DNA of 64,000 nucleotides from G965220825 sp965220825 (GCA_965220825.1 OZ244839.1:620001-684000), one strand, 5' to 3'. Positions 1-9,482 are shown, counted from the stretch's first letter. The notes: generated by a model not told the origin, from the letters alone. A program made the numbers and translations.

Positions 1-851
1 ACCTGCTTCTCACCGAACGCGGCCCCCACATCCTCACGCTCTACGAGAAACGGGTGGATCGGGCGGACCTTCCCTTCTTCCTTGGCCTGATGGAGCATCT
101 GGCGGCGCGGCGCGTCCCCTGCCCGACGCCGGTGGCGGGACGGGACGGGGCCGTGCTGCGGCGGCTCTGCGGTCGCCCGGCGGCGATCACGAGCTTCCTT
201 GTCGGTGTGTGGCCGAGACGCCCGACGCCCGCCCATTGCGCGGCGTTGGGGGAAGCGCTCGCGCGGCTCCACTTGGCGGGCCTCGATTACGGGCCGACCC
301 GGGCCAATGCGCTCTCCGTCGGCAGCTGGCGGCCGCTGTTCGAGAAATGCGGTACCGCCTCGGACGATGTCACGCCGGGCCTCGCGGCGGAGATCGAGAG
401 CGAACTCGAGCGGATCGAGGCCGAATGGCCGCGGGATCTGCCGCAGGGCGTAATCCATGCGGATCTCTTCCCCGACAACGTCTTCTTCGAAGACGGGCGG
501 CTCAGCGGGCTGATCGACTTCTACTTCGCCTGTAACGATGCGCTGGTCTACGATCTCGCCGTCTGTCTCAACGCGTGGTGTTTCGAGAGCGATCTGAGCT
601 TCAACGTCACCAAGGCCCGCAGCTTGCTCTCGGCCTATCGCGCGGTGCGCCCGTGCGAGCCGCGCGAGATTGCCGCACTGCCGGCGCTCGCACGGGGTGC
701 CGCGCTGCGCTTCCTGCTCACCCGGCTGCATGATTGGATCAACCGGGTGGACGGGGCACTCGTCAGCCCCAAGGACCCGCGGGAATATCTTTCCCGGCTC
801 CGCTTCCACCGGGGCGTGGCCAGCGCCGGCGCCTACGGGATCGATCCGTGA
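1..851 (+). CDS. thrB: Homoserine kinase ThrB, 5'-truncated by the window edge
   Basis: Phosphorylates L-homoserine to O-phosphohomoserine in threonine synthesis; cytosolic. The protein has the choline/aminoglycoside kinase-like fold used by alphaproteobacterial ThrB rather than the GHMP fold of enteric ThrB. The visible part reads in frame from base 3, where residues LLLTERGPHILTLYEKRVD match the N-terminal lobe of this family. The catalytic loop HADLFPDN (H-x-D-x4-N) lies near bases 457-480 and the metal-binding segment LIDFYF near 508-525. The GTG at 54 is an internal valine, not a start, because homology continues upstream of it. The stop overlaps the rnhA start by four bases (GTGA). Gene order thrB-rnhA is usual in Alphaproteobacteria. 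Only the first several dozen codons are missing. Confidence 0.9.
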   Translation, partial: LLLTERGPHILTLYEKRVDRADLPFFLGLMEHLAARRVPCPTPVAGRDGAVLRRLCGRPAAITSFLVGVWPRRPTPAHCAALGEALARLHLAGLDYGPTRANALSVGSWRPLFEKCGTASDDVTPGLAAEIESELERIEAEWPRDLPQGVIHADLFPDNVFFEDGRLSGLIDFYFACNDALVYDLAVCLNAWCFESDLSFNVTKARSLLSAYRAVRPCEPREIAALPALARGAALRFLLTRLHDWINRVDGALVSPKDPREYLSRLRFHRGVASAGAYGIDP

Positions 852-1285
852 GCGTTTCGATCTACACCGACGGCGCCTGCCGCGGCAATCCGGGCCCTGG
901 CGGGTGGGGTGCGGTGCTGCTCTCGGATGGGCACCGGAAAGAGATCAAGGGCGCGTGCCCGGAGACCACGAACAACCGTATGGAGTTGCAGGCGGCGATC
1001 CGGGGGCTGGAAGCGCTCACGCGCCCTTGTGAGGTGGATCTCTATACGGACAGCCGCTATCTGCGAGACGGCATTACCCAATGGCTTTCCCGCTGGAAGC
1101 GGAACGGTTGGCGCACGTCTGGAAAGAAACCAGTTTCCAACAAGGATTTATGGGAAATTCTGGATGTCCTGTCCGAGCAGCATCAGGTGACGTGGCACTG
1201 GGTCAAGGGCCATGCCGGCGACCCGGAGAACGAACGCGCCGATGCCCTTGCCCGCGAGGCGCTGGAGGCGAGCGGGTTGAGGTAA
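848..1285 (+). CDS. rnhA: Ribonuclease HI
   Basis: Endonuclease that cuts the RNA strand of RNA-DNA hybrids, in primer and R-loop removal. With the GTG start at 848 the protein is 145 aa, close to the usual length for the family. All four acidic catalytic residues are present: D8 (in YTDGACRGNPGPGG), E46 (in NNRMEL), D68 (in YTDSRY) and D132 (in NERADALA), each two positions before the E. coli numbering. The loop histidine in KGHAG is also present. The GTG overlaps the thrB stop as GTGA, so the two genes are probably translationally coupled. A longer reading from 734 would run through thrB and adds only arginine/proline-rich sequence, so I rejected it. Confidence 0.95.
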   Translation: MSVSIYTDGACRGNPGPGGWGAVLLSDGHRKEIKGACPETTNNRMELQAAIRGLEALTRPCEVDLYTDSRYLRDGITQWLSRWKRNGWRTSGKKPVSNKDLWEILDVLSEQHQVTWHWVKGHAGDPENERADALAREALEASGLR

Positions 1286-1324
1286 GTGGGGCGGCTTTCC
1301 GCAAGCCTGCCTCGTGGTGAACGC

Positions 1325-4300
1325 CTATTCCGCGGCGCTCGCCTGCGGCGCCGGGGCGCGAAAGGCCGCCAGAAGCTGGGCCTCGCGGGCCTTGGCACGC
1401 TCCATGTTGGCGGCCTTGATATGGCCGAAGCCGCGTATCTCGAGGGGGAGTTCGGCGATTTCGACCGCCAGCGGATGGTTGTGAGAATCGAGGCCGGCGA
1501 TGAGTTCCTCGACGGCGGTTTCATATTCGCCGATCAGGGCCCGTTCGCGGCGGCGTTCTTCGCTGTAGCCGAAGAGGTCGAGCGGCGTTCCGCGCAAGCC
1601 CTTCAGCGCCGCGAGGAGGCGGAAGGCGCTCATCATCCACCCGCCGTAGAGACGCTTGCGCAGATGCCCGGTCTCCGCGTCCCGCTGCGCGAAGGCGGGT
1701 GGGGCCAGGCTGAAGCGTAGCTTGTAATCGCCCTCGAACTGTGCCGCGATCCGGCGCCGGAAGCGCCCGTCCGTAAAGAGCCGGGCGGTCTCGTATTCGT
1801 CTTTGTACGCCATGAGCTTGTGGAGTGCGCGTGCCACGGCTTCCACCAGGCCCGTGCGGCCGGGCGCCTGCGCCCGCTCGATATCCCGCACGCGCTCCAC
1901 CAGGGTGCGGTAGCGGGCCGCATAGGCGGCGTTCTGATAGGCGGTGAGATCCGCGGCGCGCCGCTCGATGAGCGTGTCGAGATCGTTCGAGAGAGCCCCG
2001 GTGGAGTCCGTGCCCGTACCCGCCCGCTCCAATGCGGTCGCGACGCCCGCCGGATCGTGTCGGGCCGCGCGGCCCCAGCGGAAGGCGAGGCGGTTCGCTT
2101 CCACGGCGACACCGTTGAGCTCGATGGCGCGCTCGATGGCCTCGGAACCCAGCGGGATCAGCCCCCGCTGATAGGCGAAACCGAGGAGAAAGAGGTTGGC
2201 GGCGACCGGGTCGCCGATGAGCGCCGTCGCCATGCGAGACGCATCCATCAGGTCGACCGCATCCTCTCCCGCGGCTTCCCGCAGAACCCGTTCGAGCCGA
2301 TCGCCGGGGAAGGCGAGATCCGGATTGCGCGTGAAATCTCCCGTGGGTGCGCGAGCGGCGTTGACCACGGCGTGCGAGCGCCCCCGGCCGAGCCGCGACA
2401 CGGCCTCGCCGCTTGCGGCCACCACCAGGTCGACGCCGAGCAGCAGCCGTGCGCCGCCGATGGCGATACGGCTCGCATGCAGGCTTTCCGACCGTTCGGC
2501 GATCCGCACATGGCTGGTGACGGCGCCGTATTTTTGCGCGAGGCCCGCCTTGTCGAGCACCGTGGCGCCCTTGCCCTCGAGCCAGGCCGCGGTGCCGAGC
2601 AGCGCCGCGAGTGTCACGATTCCTGTACCGCCGACGCCTGCGAGCAGGATGCCATAGGGTTCGTCGCAGGAGGGCCGGTCGGGCTCCGGGAGCGCTAGGA
2701 TGGGCCGGTCGTCGCCGGCGGTGCGCTTGCGCTTTCGCAGCCGCCCGCCCTCCACCACCACGAAGCTCGGGCAGAAGCCCTCGAGGCAGGAGAAATCCTT
2801 GTTGCAGGCCGACTGATCGATGGCGCGTTTGCGCCCGAATTCGGTCTCGAGCGGCACCACCGAGAGGCAGTTGGAGCGCACGCCGCAGTCGCCGCAGCCT
2901 TCGCAGACATCCGGATTGATGACCACCCGGCGCTCGGGATCTTCCAGCAGGCCGCGCTTGCGGCGCCTGCGCTTCTCCGTCGCGCACATCTGGTCGTAGA
3001 CGATGGCCGAGACGCCCTCCAAGCCGCGCAAATCCCGCTGTACCCGGTCCAGATCGTCGCGATGGTCGACGGTGACGCCCTCGGCGAACCCGTCGCCCAG
3101 CGGATATTTCAGCGGATCGTCGGTGACGACGGCGATTCGGCCCACGCCCTCGGCGCGCAATTGCCTGGTCACGCGCTCGACCGAGAGCGGCCCGTCCATG
3201 GGCTGGCCGCCGGTCATGGCCACGGCGTCGTTGTAGAGCAGCTTGAAGGTGATGTTGACGCCCGCCGCGACCGCCGCCCGCACGGCGAGAATCCCGGAAT
3301 GGAAATATGTTCCGTCGCCGATGTTCTGGAAGACATGCCGCGTTTCGGTGAACGGCGCCTGGCCGATCCAGTTCGCGCCCTCGCCGCCCATATGCGTGTA
3401 GGTCGCGGTGTCGCGATCCATCCACTGCACCATGTAGTGGCAGCCGATTCCGGCGAGGGCGCGGCTCCCGTCCGGCACGACGGTGGACCGGTTGTGGGGG
3501 CAGCCGGAGCAGAAATAGGGAATGCGCTCGATCCCGGCGGATTCGGCGCGGGCCAGCGCAGTCTGCTTCTGCTGCAGCGCCGCGATGCGGCCCTCGATGC
3601 GCTCGGAGGCGCCGAAGCGGGCGAGACGCCCCGCAAGCGCCTGGGCGATGCCGGGGGGATCCAGCTCGCCCGAGGCGCGCAGCAGGGGGCGGCCCTCCTC
3701 GTCGCACTTGCCGACCACGCGCGGCCGCGCATCCGCCGGCAGGTTGTAGAGGATTTCCTTGAGCTGGCTTTCGATGAAGCCCCGCTTCTCCTCGACCACG
3801 AGAATCTCCTCGAGGTCGGCGGCGAAGCGCTTCATTCCCTCCGGCTCCAGCGGCCAGCTCATGCCCACCTTGTAGAGGGAAAGACCGAGGGACGCGGCGT
3901 CCGCCTCGCCGATACCGAGATCGTCCAGCGCCTGGGCGACGTCCAGATAGGATTTGCCGGTGGTCACGATGCCGAGACGCCTCCCGGGTCCCGCCATCAC
4001 CGTGCGGTCGAAGCCGTTGGCGCAGGCGAAGGCGCGAGCCGCTTCGATCTTGTGCTCGAGCAGCCGCTCCTCCTGCATGAGCGGCGTGTCGGGCAGGCGG
4101 ATGTTGAGCCCGCCTTCAGGAAGCCCGCCATCTTCCGGGACGGCAGTCTCGATCCGGTAGGGATCGACCGAGACGATCGCGGAGCCGTCCACGGTCTCGG
4201 CGACGCAGATCATGCCGACCCAGAGGCCCGCATGGCGCGAGAGCGCCCATCCTCGCAGTCCGTAATCCAGAAATTCCTGCACCCCCGCCGGGTTCAAGAC

Positions 4301-4807
4301 CGGCATGGCGGCGCTCGCGAAATCGAACTCGCTCTGATGCGGAAGCGTCGACGAGGCGCAGACATGGTCGTCACCGGCGAGCGCGAGAACGCCGCCATGG
4401 GGCGCGGTACCGGCGTTGTTCGCGTGCTTGAACACGTCCATGCTGCGGTCCACGCCCGGCCCCTTGCCGTACCATATGGCGTACACGCCGTCGTAGAGCG
4501 CACCGGGAAAGAGCCCCACCTGCTGTGCGCCCCAGAGTGCCGTCGCGGCCAAGTCCTCGTTTACGCCGGGCTTAAAGAGCACATCATGTGCTTCGAGGAA
4601 GCGTTTTGCCCGCCACAGCTCACGGTCGAAATTGCCCAGCGGCGAGCCCCTGTAGCCGGAGATCATGCAGGCGGTGTTGAGCCCCGCGGCCTTGTCCCGC
4701 AGGTGCTGCATCATGGGCAGGCGGACCAGCGCCTGGGTGCCGGTCATGTAGACGCGGCCCGAGAGCGCTTCGTACTTGTCGTCCAGAGAGACCGCGGCAA
4801 GCGTCAT
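1325..4807 (-). CDS. Indolepyruvate ferredoxin oxidoreductase, fused IorA-IorB type
   Basis: Predicted to oxidatively decarboxylate aryl- or branched-chain 2-oxoacids to acyl-CoA, passing electrons to ferredoxin. The 1160-aa chain has the domain order of the fused proteobacterial enzyme: N-terminal pyrimidine-binding part; a central TPP part with CSGCPHNRST and the GDGTYFHSG segment; a 4Fe-4S insert with CEGCGDCGVRSNC and further cysteines (SACNKDFSCLEGFC); the gamma domain with GVGGTGIVTLAALLG; and a C-terminal helical extension. It stands alone on the minus strand, and its stop faces rnhA across 39 bases. The upstream neighbour is an NTF2-like gene on the same strand. No ferredoxin gene is next to it. 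Substrate range is inferred from the family only. Confidence 0.92.
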   Translation of the reverse strand: MTLAAVSLDDKYEALSGRVYMTGTQALVRLPMMQHLRDKAAGLNTACMISGYRGSPLGNFDRELWRAKRFLEAHDVLFKPGVNEDLAATALWGAQQVGLFPGALYDGVYAIWYGKGPGVDRSMDVFKHANNAGTAPHGGVLALAGDDHVCASSTLPHQSEFDFASAAMPVLNPAGVQEFLDYGLRGWALSRHAGLWVGMICVAETVDGSAIVSVDPYRIETAVPEDGGLPEGGLNIRLPDTPLMQEERLLEHKIEAARAFACANGFDRTVMAGPGRRLGIVTTGKSYLDVAQALDDLGIGEADAASLGLSLYKVGMSWPLEPEGMKRFAADLEEILVVEEKRGFIESQLKEILYNLPADARPRVVGKCDEEGRPLLRASGELDPPGIAQALAGRLARFGASERIEGRIAALQQKQTALARAESAGIERIPYFCSGCPHNRSTVVPDGSRALAGIGCHYMVQWMDRDTATYTHMGGEGANWIGQAPFTETRHVFQNIGDGTYFHSGILAVRAAVAAGVNITFKLLYNDAVAMTGGQPMDGPLSVERVTRQLRAEGVGRIAVVTDDPLKYPLGDGFAEGVTVDHRDDLDRVQRDLRGLEGVSAIVYDQMCATEKRRRRKRGLLEDPERRVVINPDVCEGCGDCGVRSNCLSVVPLETEFGRKRAIDQSACNKDFSCLEGFCPSFVVVEGGRLRKRKRTAGDDRPILALPEPDRPSCDEPYGILLAGVGGTGIVTLAALLGTAAWLEGKGATVLDKAGLAQKYGAVTSHVRIAERSESLHASRIAIGGARLLLGVDLVVAASGEAVSRLGRGRSHAVVNAARAPTGDFTRNPDLAFPGDRLERVLREAAGEDAVDLMDASRMATALIGDPVAANLFLLGFAYQRGLIPLGSEAIERAIELNGVAVEANRLAFRWGRAARHDPAGVATALERAGTGTDSTGALSNDLDTLIERRAADLTAYQNAAYAARYRTLVERVRDIERAQAPGRTGLVEAVARALHKLMAYKDEYETARLFTDGRFRRRIAAQFEGDYKLRFSLAPPAFAQRDAETGHLRKRLYGGWMMSAFRLLAALKGLRGTPLDLFGYSEERRRERALIGEYETAVEELIAGLDSHNHPLAVEIAELPLEIRGFGHIKAANMERAKAREAQLLAAFRAPAPQASAAE

Positions 4808-4904
4808 GGTTTCTCCGTCGGTGCGGTTCCGGCGTCAGGCGGCCGGTGCGTGCGATCCGGGCGCGGAGTCCGTTCGTGCATACTACCCCAGCCCCACCGG
4901 CCGG

Positions 4905-5405
4905 TCAGCGCTTCAGGCCGGCGAGATCCCAGCCGACCTGGTTGTACATGTCGGCCGCGTTCCAGAGACCCCGTAGATATTTTATCCGGCCGTGCTCGAC
5001 GAAACAGATCTGCGAGAACTGGCAGTCGAAGCGCCGGCCGGTTCCCGGTAGGCCGAAATAGTCTTTCGTGATGGTGCCGCTCATGCGGCCCATGTCGCAT
5101 ACCGTGTTTCCCTGGACGCAGAACGTTTCGATATGGAGCGAGAGGTCGGGTACCGCTTCGAGCCAGCCCGCGCCGAACGCCCGGATCGCGGCATGGCCAA
5201 CCGCGGGCGGCAGCGTGATGTCGTGATAGACGCCGTCTTCCGCCATGACGGAAACCACCATGTCGATATCCTGGCTCGACCAGCCCCGGCACTGCCGGAC
5301 GAGGAGCGCGAGATTTGCCCGCTCCGTTTCGCTCGCATCGCCCAGGGCCTCGATGGGCTCGTCGATCAGGTTGCGCTCGCTCATCAGCCACTGGCCCGTG
5401 TTCAT
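4905..5405 (-). CDS. SnoaL/NTF2-like polyketide cyclase-type protein
   Basis: A 166-aa protein of the nuclear transport factor 2 superfamily. The pattern includes a first helix (LLVRQCRGWSSQDID), then VMAEDGVYHDI, then a GHAAIRAF segment and a strand-rich C-terminal half ending FVEHGRIKYLRGLWN. Family members are small cone-shaped proteins acting as cyclases, hydratases or isomerases, and many have no known reaction. I start at the ATG at 5405 because GGGAGG lies about eight bases upstream; a longer reading from 5435 has no such site. The gene is 97 bases upstream of the indolepyruvate oxidoreductase on the same strand and diverges from the crotonase gene at 5609. Substrate unknown. Confidence 0.75.
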   Translation of the reverse strand: MNTGQWLMSERNLIDEPIEALGDASETERANLALLVRQCRGWSSQDIDMVVSVMAEDGVYHDITLPPAVGHAAIRAFGAGWLEAVPDLSLHIETFCVQGNTVCDMGRMSGTITKDYFGLPGTGRRFDCQFSQICFVEHGRIKYLRGLWNAADMYNQVGWDLAGLKR

Positions 5406-5527
5406 CACGTTCTCCCTCCCGGTCTCTCTCCGCAACCCGTTCGCGCATGGCGCCGGCGTCCACGAAAGGCGAAGACTCGGCCATCCTACAGGCTCGCACC
5501 CGATTCGACGAAAATGGCGGCCGCCCG

Positions 5528-5560
5528 GGCAGCGGGCGCATTGCCTTCCCGCCCGCTGCC
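5528..5560. promoter_or_regulatory. Perfect 11-bp inverted repeat in a divergent intergenic region
   Basis: The arms GGCAGCGGGCG (5528-5538) and CGCCCGCTGCC (5550-5560) are perfect reverse complements around an 11-base loop. It sits between the divergent NTF2-like gene (start 5405) and crotonase gene (start 5609), with no T-run on either side. That makes an operator or a structured leader more likely than a terminator. Function not shown. Confidence 0.45.
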
Positions 5561-5608
5561 TGACACTGTTCCGCTCAATGGCGGCCGGAACGGAAGAGAG
5601 GTGCGGGC

Positions 5609-6406
5609 ATGGAGGGCTACGAGGCGTATGAGACGATCGCGTTCGCCCGCGAACGCCGCGTGCTGACGGCCACCTTGAACCGGCCCGACCTGCTCAACGC
5701 GGTGGACGCGACGATGCATCGGGAGCTTGCGCGGCTCTTCTACGACGTGGCGAGCGATCCGGAGACGGACATTCTCGTACTGACCGGTGCGGGTCGCGCG
5801 TTCTGCGCGGGCGGCGACATGGACTGGCTTCAGGGTGCCATCGACGAGCCCGTGCGTTTCGAACGTATCGCCCTCGAGGCCAAGCAGATCGTGTTCGGCC
5901 TGCTCGACCTGGAAAAGCCGGTGATCTGTCGGTTGAACGGCGACGCGGTGGGCCTGGGTGCCACCATCGCCCTCTTTTGCGATATCGTGATTGCGGCCGA
6001 GAGCGCGCGGATCGGCGACAGGCATGTGAATGTGGGGCTTTCCGCGGGCGACGGCGCGGCGATCATCTGGCCTCAACTGATCGGCTATCCGCGCGCCAAG
6101 GAGTTCCTGATGACGGGCAGGCTGGCAAGCGGCTCGGAGGCCGTCGCGCTGGGGCTCGTCAACGAGGCCGTCCCCCTCGCCGAACTCGATTCCTGCGTCG
6201 CGGCGATGGTGACGCGGCTCGAGAACGGCGCGGCGCAGGCGGTGCGCTTCACCAAGGTCTCCATCAATATCGGCCTCAAGCAGCTCGCCCACGCCATGAT
6301 GGACGCCTCCATCGCCTATGAAAGCGTGACCAATTTTTCCGCCGACCACCGCGAGGGCATCGCGGCCTTCCGCGAGCGGCGCAAGCCCCGCTTCATCGGG
6401 CGCTGA
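5609..6406 (+). CDS. Enoyl-CoA hydratase/isomerase family protein (crotonase fold)
   Basis: A 265-aa crotonase-superfamily protein acting on a CoA thioester. Both oxyanion-hole segments are visible: GAGRAFCAGGDMD and LNGDAVGLGATIALFCD. Aligned to mitochondrial enoyl-CoA hydratase (numbering from memory of that enzyme), the first catalytic glutamate (Glu144 equivalent) is replaced by H139 in GDRHVNVG. The second (Glu164 equivalent) is kept as E165 in AKEFLMTG. Simple hydration of a 2-enoyl-CoA is therefore uncertain; isomerase, hydrolase or decarboxylase activity is possible. The start at 5609 follows GGAAGAGAGGTG. Thirteen bases after its stop comes the M3 peptidase start, so the two may be cotranscribed. 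Confidence 0.85.
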   Translation: MEGYEAYETIAFARERRVLTATLNRPDLLNAVDATMHRELARLFYDVASDPETDILVLTGAGRAFCAGGDMDWLQGAIDEPVRFERIALEAKQIVFGLLDLEKPVICRLNGDAVGLGATIALFCDIVIAAESARIGDRHVNVGLSAGDGAAIIWPQLIGYPRAKEFLMTGRLASGSEAVALGLVNEAVPLAELDSCVAAMVTRLENGAAQAVRFTKVSINIGLKQLAHAMMDASIAYESVTNFSADHREGIAAFRERRKPRFIGR

Positions 6407-6419
6407 CGGCGCGTACGGG

Positions 6420-8300
6420 ATGGAGCGGTTCTTCCCTGTGCGCGGCGGTGTTCGGTCGGTCGGTCTCGCAGCCTTTCGCCGCTGGCGCGATCGGCGGGAG
6501 AGGGAGAAGACGGCGCAGACGGGCCGTGACGCAGGCGAGATCGGCCTGCTCCCCGCGTGGGACCTCTCGGATCTCTATCCGGCGCGGGATTCGAAGGAAC
6601 TTGCGCACGACATGGAGCGCGTCACCAGCGAGGCCGACGCGCTCGAGGCACGCTATGCCGGCAGGGTCGGCGAATTGAGCGGAGCGGAGCTCGGCGCGCT
6701 TGTGGTCCGCTACGAGGCGGCGAGCGAGATCCTCGAGCGGCTCATGAGCTACGCCTATCTCTCCTACGCCACGGCAATGGATGATGCGGGTGCGGCGCAG
6801 TTCTTCCAGAACGTTCAGGAGAAGGTCACCGATATTTCGGCGCGGCTTCTGTTCGTGACGTTGGAACTCAACCGGATAGACGAAGACGCGCTGCAGGAAA
6901 AGCTGCGAAGCCCCGCGCTCGCCCGCTATGCGCCCTGGGTGCGGGATATGCGGGCGGCCCGGCCCTATCAGCTTTCGGACGATCTGGAACAGCTGCTGCA
7001 TGAGAAGCGGGTGGTCGGGCGTTCCGCCTGGACCCGCCTCTTCGACGAGACGGTGACGGCGCTCCGGTTCGAGGTCCGGGACCGGTCGCTGACCAGCACC
7101 GAAGCGCTGGACCTGCTCTCCGGTTCGGACGCGGCGCTCCGCAAGGAGGCGGCGCTTGCCCTTGGCGAGGTGTTTGGGAAGAACGCCCGTACCTTCGCCC
7201 TCATCACCAACGTGCTGGCGAAAGACAAGGAGATCGAGGATCGCCGGCGCGGATTCGCCCGCCCGATCTCGGCGCGCAACCTGGACAATCACGTCGAGGA
7301 CGAGGTGGTGGACGCCCTGCTGGAGGCCGTGCAGGCCGCCTATCCCAGGCTCTCCCACCGCTACTACGCCCTCAAGGCCGGCTGGATGGGTGGGGACCGT
7401 CTGGACGACTGGGACCGCAACGCGCCGCTCCCCGGAGAGGGCGACCGTACCGTCGGCTGGGCGGAGGCGGTGGACACGGTGCTCACGGCCTATCGCGCCT
7501 TCTCGCCCACCCTTGCCGACATCGGCGCGCGCTTTTTCGACAATCGCTGGATCGATGCGCCGATCGGTGAGGGGAAGATGCCCGGCGCCTTCGCGCACCC
7601 GACCGTGCCCGGCGTGCATCCCTATCTGCTTCTCAACTATCGGGGCAGGACGCAGGATGTGATGACGCTTGCACACGAACTCGGGCACGGCGTCCATCAG
7701 GTGCTGGCGGGTACGCAGGGCGCCCTGATGGCCGAGACGCCGCTGACCCTTGCGGAGACCGCGTCCGTATTCGGCGAGCAGCTCACCTTCCGCGCCATGC
7801 TGCATGGCGAGAGCGACCCCGCTCGCCGCCGCACCATGCTTGCGGGCAAGGTGGAGGACATGCTCAACACGGTGGTGCGGCAAACGGCGTTCTGCCTTTT
7901 CGAGCGCCGCGTCCACGACGAGCGTCGCACGAGCGAGCTGACGCCGGAGCGCATCGGCGAGCACTGGCTCGAGGTGCAGCGCGAGAGTCTCGGGCCCGCA
8001 TTGCGCTTCCACGAGGGATACCGGTTCTATTGGTGCTACATCCCTCACTTCGTCCATTCGCCGTTCTACGTCTATGCCTACGCCTTCGGCGACTGTCTGG
8101 TGAACGCGCTCTATGCCGTCTATCGGGAGTCGGGCGCGGGCTTCGAGGAGAAGTATCTCGCGCTGCTCCGCGCAGGCGGCACGCTGCGCCACCGGGAACT
8201 CCTCGCTCCGTTCGGCCTCGACGCGGGCGACCCCGCGTTCTGGTCCAAGGGTCTCGACGTGATCGCCGGTTTCATAGACGAGCTGGAGGCGGCCGCTTGA
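6420..8300 (+). CDS. pepF: M3-family oligoendopeptidase, PepF-like
   Basis: Zinc metallopeptidase that cuts oligopeptides, cytosolic. The 626-aa length suits the family. The zinc site HELGH is at residues 419-423 and continues GVHQ; a downstream glutamate in TPLTLAETASVFGE supplies the third ligand. The conserved start of the family, LLPAWDLSDLYP, begins only around residue 43. The first 40 residues are arginine-rich and unlike the family, so the true start could be later (for example a GTG at 6438), but no in-frame ATG with a ribosome site lies closer. The C-terminal YVYAYAFGDCLVNALYAVY region is typical of PepF. Confidence 0.9.
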   Translation: MERFFPVRGGVRSVGLAAFRRWRDRREREKTAQTGRDAGEIGLLPAWDLSDLYPARDSKELAHDMERVTSEADALEARYAGRVGELSGAELGALVVRYEAASEILERLMSYAYLSYATAMDDAGAAQFFQNVQEKVTDISARLLFVTLELNRIDEDALQEKLRSPALARYAPWVRDMRAARPYQLSDDLEQLLHEKRVVGRSAWTRLFDETVTALRFEVRDRSLTSTEALDLLSGSDAALRKEAALALGEVFGKNARTFALITNVLAKDKEIEDRRRGFARPISARNLDNHVEDEVVDALLEAVQAAYPRLSHRYYALKAGWMGGDRLDDWDRNAPLPGEGDRTVGWAEAVDTVLTAYRAFSPTLADIGARFFDNRWIDAPIGEGKMPGAFAHPTVPGVHPYLLLNYRGRTQDVMTLAHELGHGVHQVLAGTQGALMAETPLTLAETASVFGEQLTFRAMLHGESDPARRRTMLAGKVEDMLNTVVRQTAFCLFERRVHDERRTSELTPERIGEHWLEVQRESLGPALRFHEGYRFYWCYIPHFVHSPFYVYAYAFGDCLVNALYAVYRESGAGFEEKYLALLRAGGTLRHRELLAPFGLDAGDPAFWSKGLDVIAGFIDELEAAA

Positions 8301-8407
8301 CGGCGGAGGCGGTGCGACACCGGTTGTGAGAGATGCTCCTTGAATTGGAGACCGGGCTTGCCGCAGGATGACATCGGCAGTCCCGCCGCTCGCAAACGGA
8401 GCCGCGC

Positions 8408-9424
8408 ATGAACGCGAAACCTCTCCACTGGGGCGTGCTCGGTGCGTCCCGCTTCGCGATCGAGCACATGATCCCCGCGTTGCAGGAGACGCCCGGCGTG
8501 GACGTCGCGGCGATTGCGAGCCGCGACAAGGGGAAGGCGGAGGCGGTCGCCGACCGGTTCGGTCTCCCCAGGGCTTACGGCGATTACGAGTCTCTGCTTG
8601 CCGATCCCGCCATCGACATCGTCTACATTCCGCTGCCGAATCACCTTCACGTGCCCTGGGCCGAGAAGGCCGCGCGCGCCGGCAAGCATGTGCTGTGCGA
8701 AAAGCCGCTGGCCCTCTGCGCGGCAGAGGCCGAGAGTCTGCTCGCGGTGCGCGACGAGACAGGCGTCCAGATCCAGGAGGCCTATGTGGTCCTGCACCAT
8801 CCGCAATGGCACCGGGTGCGGGAGCTCGTGCAAAGCGGGCGGATCGGCCGGCTCCGCGCCATTCAGGGCTGGTTCAGCTACCGCCTGGAGGATGCGGACA
8901 ACTACCGCAACAAGCCGGAGATGGGCGGCGGAGGCCTGCTCGATATCGGCGTCTATCCGCTGGTCATCGCGGGTTTCGTCTTCGCGGACGAGCCGCGCCG
9001 GGTCTTTGCCTTCATGGAGCGGGACCCGGAGCATGGCGTGGACGTGCTGACGTCGGCGATCGTGGAGTTTCCGGCCGGCATTCTCACCTTCACCTGCGCC
9101 GCACGCTTGGTCGACCACCAGCACATGGCGCTCCATGGGACGGACGCGCGTATCGAGTTGGCGGACCCGTTCGCCCAGGCGCCGAGTCGCAGCGCACGGA
9201 TTTCCATTCTGCGTGAACGTCCGATGTGGGAACCGCTTGCGGAGGAGACGGAGACGCTCGAGCGGGTCGATCAGTACGTCCTGCAGGCGGAGGCCTTCTG
9301 CAGGACGGTGCGCGGCGAGACGCCGTCGGCCTTTCCTCTGGAGGCCTCGCTCGGGATGCTGCGCACGCTGGACGCGCTCTTCCGCTCGGCGCAGAGCGGG
9401 CAGTGGGAGGAGGTATCCCGCTGA
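8408..9424 (+). CDS. Gfo/Idh/MocA-family NAD(P)-dependent oxidoreductase
   Basis: A 338-aa dehydrogenase of the glucose-fructose oxidoreductase family. The N-terminal Rossmann part starts WGVLGASRFAIEHMIPAL; the sugar-family lysine motif CEKPLAL follows around residue 100; the C-terminal alpha/beta part contains GGGGLLDIGVYPL. The family oxidises cyclic sugars, inositols or related alcohols. It begins a plus-strand run, 58 bases before a gene resembling D-apionate lactonase. D-apiose dehydrogenase (ApsD) belongs to the same family, so a sugar-to-lactone step is a reasonable guess. That is inference from context; the substrate is not visible in the sequence. Confidence 0.85.
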   Translation: MNAKPLHWGVLGASRFAIEHMIPALQETPGVDVAAIASRDKGKAEAVADRFGLPRAYGDYESLLADPAIDIVYIPLPNHLHVPWAEKAARAGKHVLCEKPLALCAAEAESLLAVRDETGVQIQEAYVVLHHPQWHRVRELVQSGRIGRLRAIQGWFSYRLEDADNYRNKPEMGGGGLLDIGVYPLVIAGFVFADEPRRVFAFMERDPEHGVDVLTSAIVEFPAGILTFTCAARLVDHQHMALHGTDARIELADPFAQAPSRSARISILRERPMWEPLAEETETLERVDQYVLQAEAFCRTVRGETPSAFPLEASLGMLRTLDALFRSAQSGQWEEVSR

Positions 9425-9482
9425 GCGCCCGGAACGTCGCGGCCGCCATGACGAGCGCGCATACTGCGCGGAGGGAGCAGCG

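Noticed and set aside
1286..1720. A plus-strand open frame just after rnhA
   Set aside because: It lies over the 3' end of the oxidoreductase gene on the other strand and has no homology or ribosome site.
3062..5071. A 669-codon open frame antisense to the indolepyruvate oxidoreductase gene, and a 599-codon one antisense to the M3 peptidase (6393-8192)
   Set aside because: Both lie opposite clearly homologous genes. High GC makes stop codons rare on the other strand, and the translations are rich in Arg, His and Gly with no recognisable motif.
9135..9482. Extension of the lactonase-like gene into the Gfo/Idh gene
   Set aside because: The added residues are an out-of-frame reading of the dehydrogenase, and a good ribosome site precedes the ATG at 9483.
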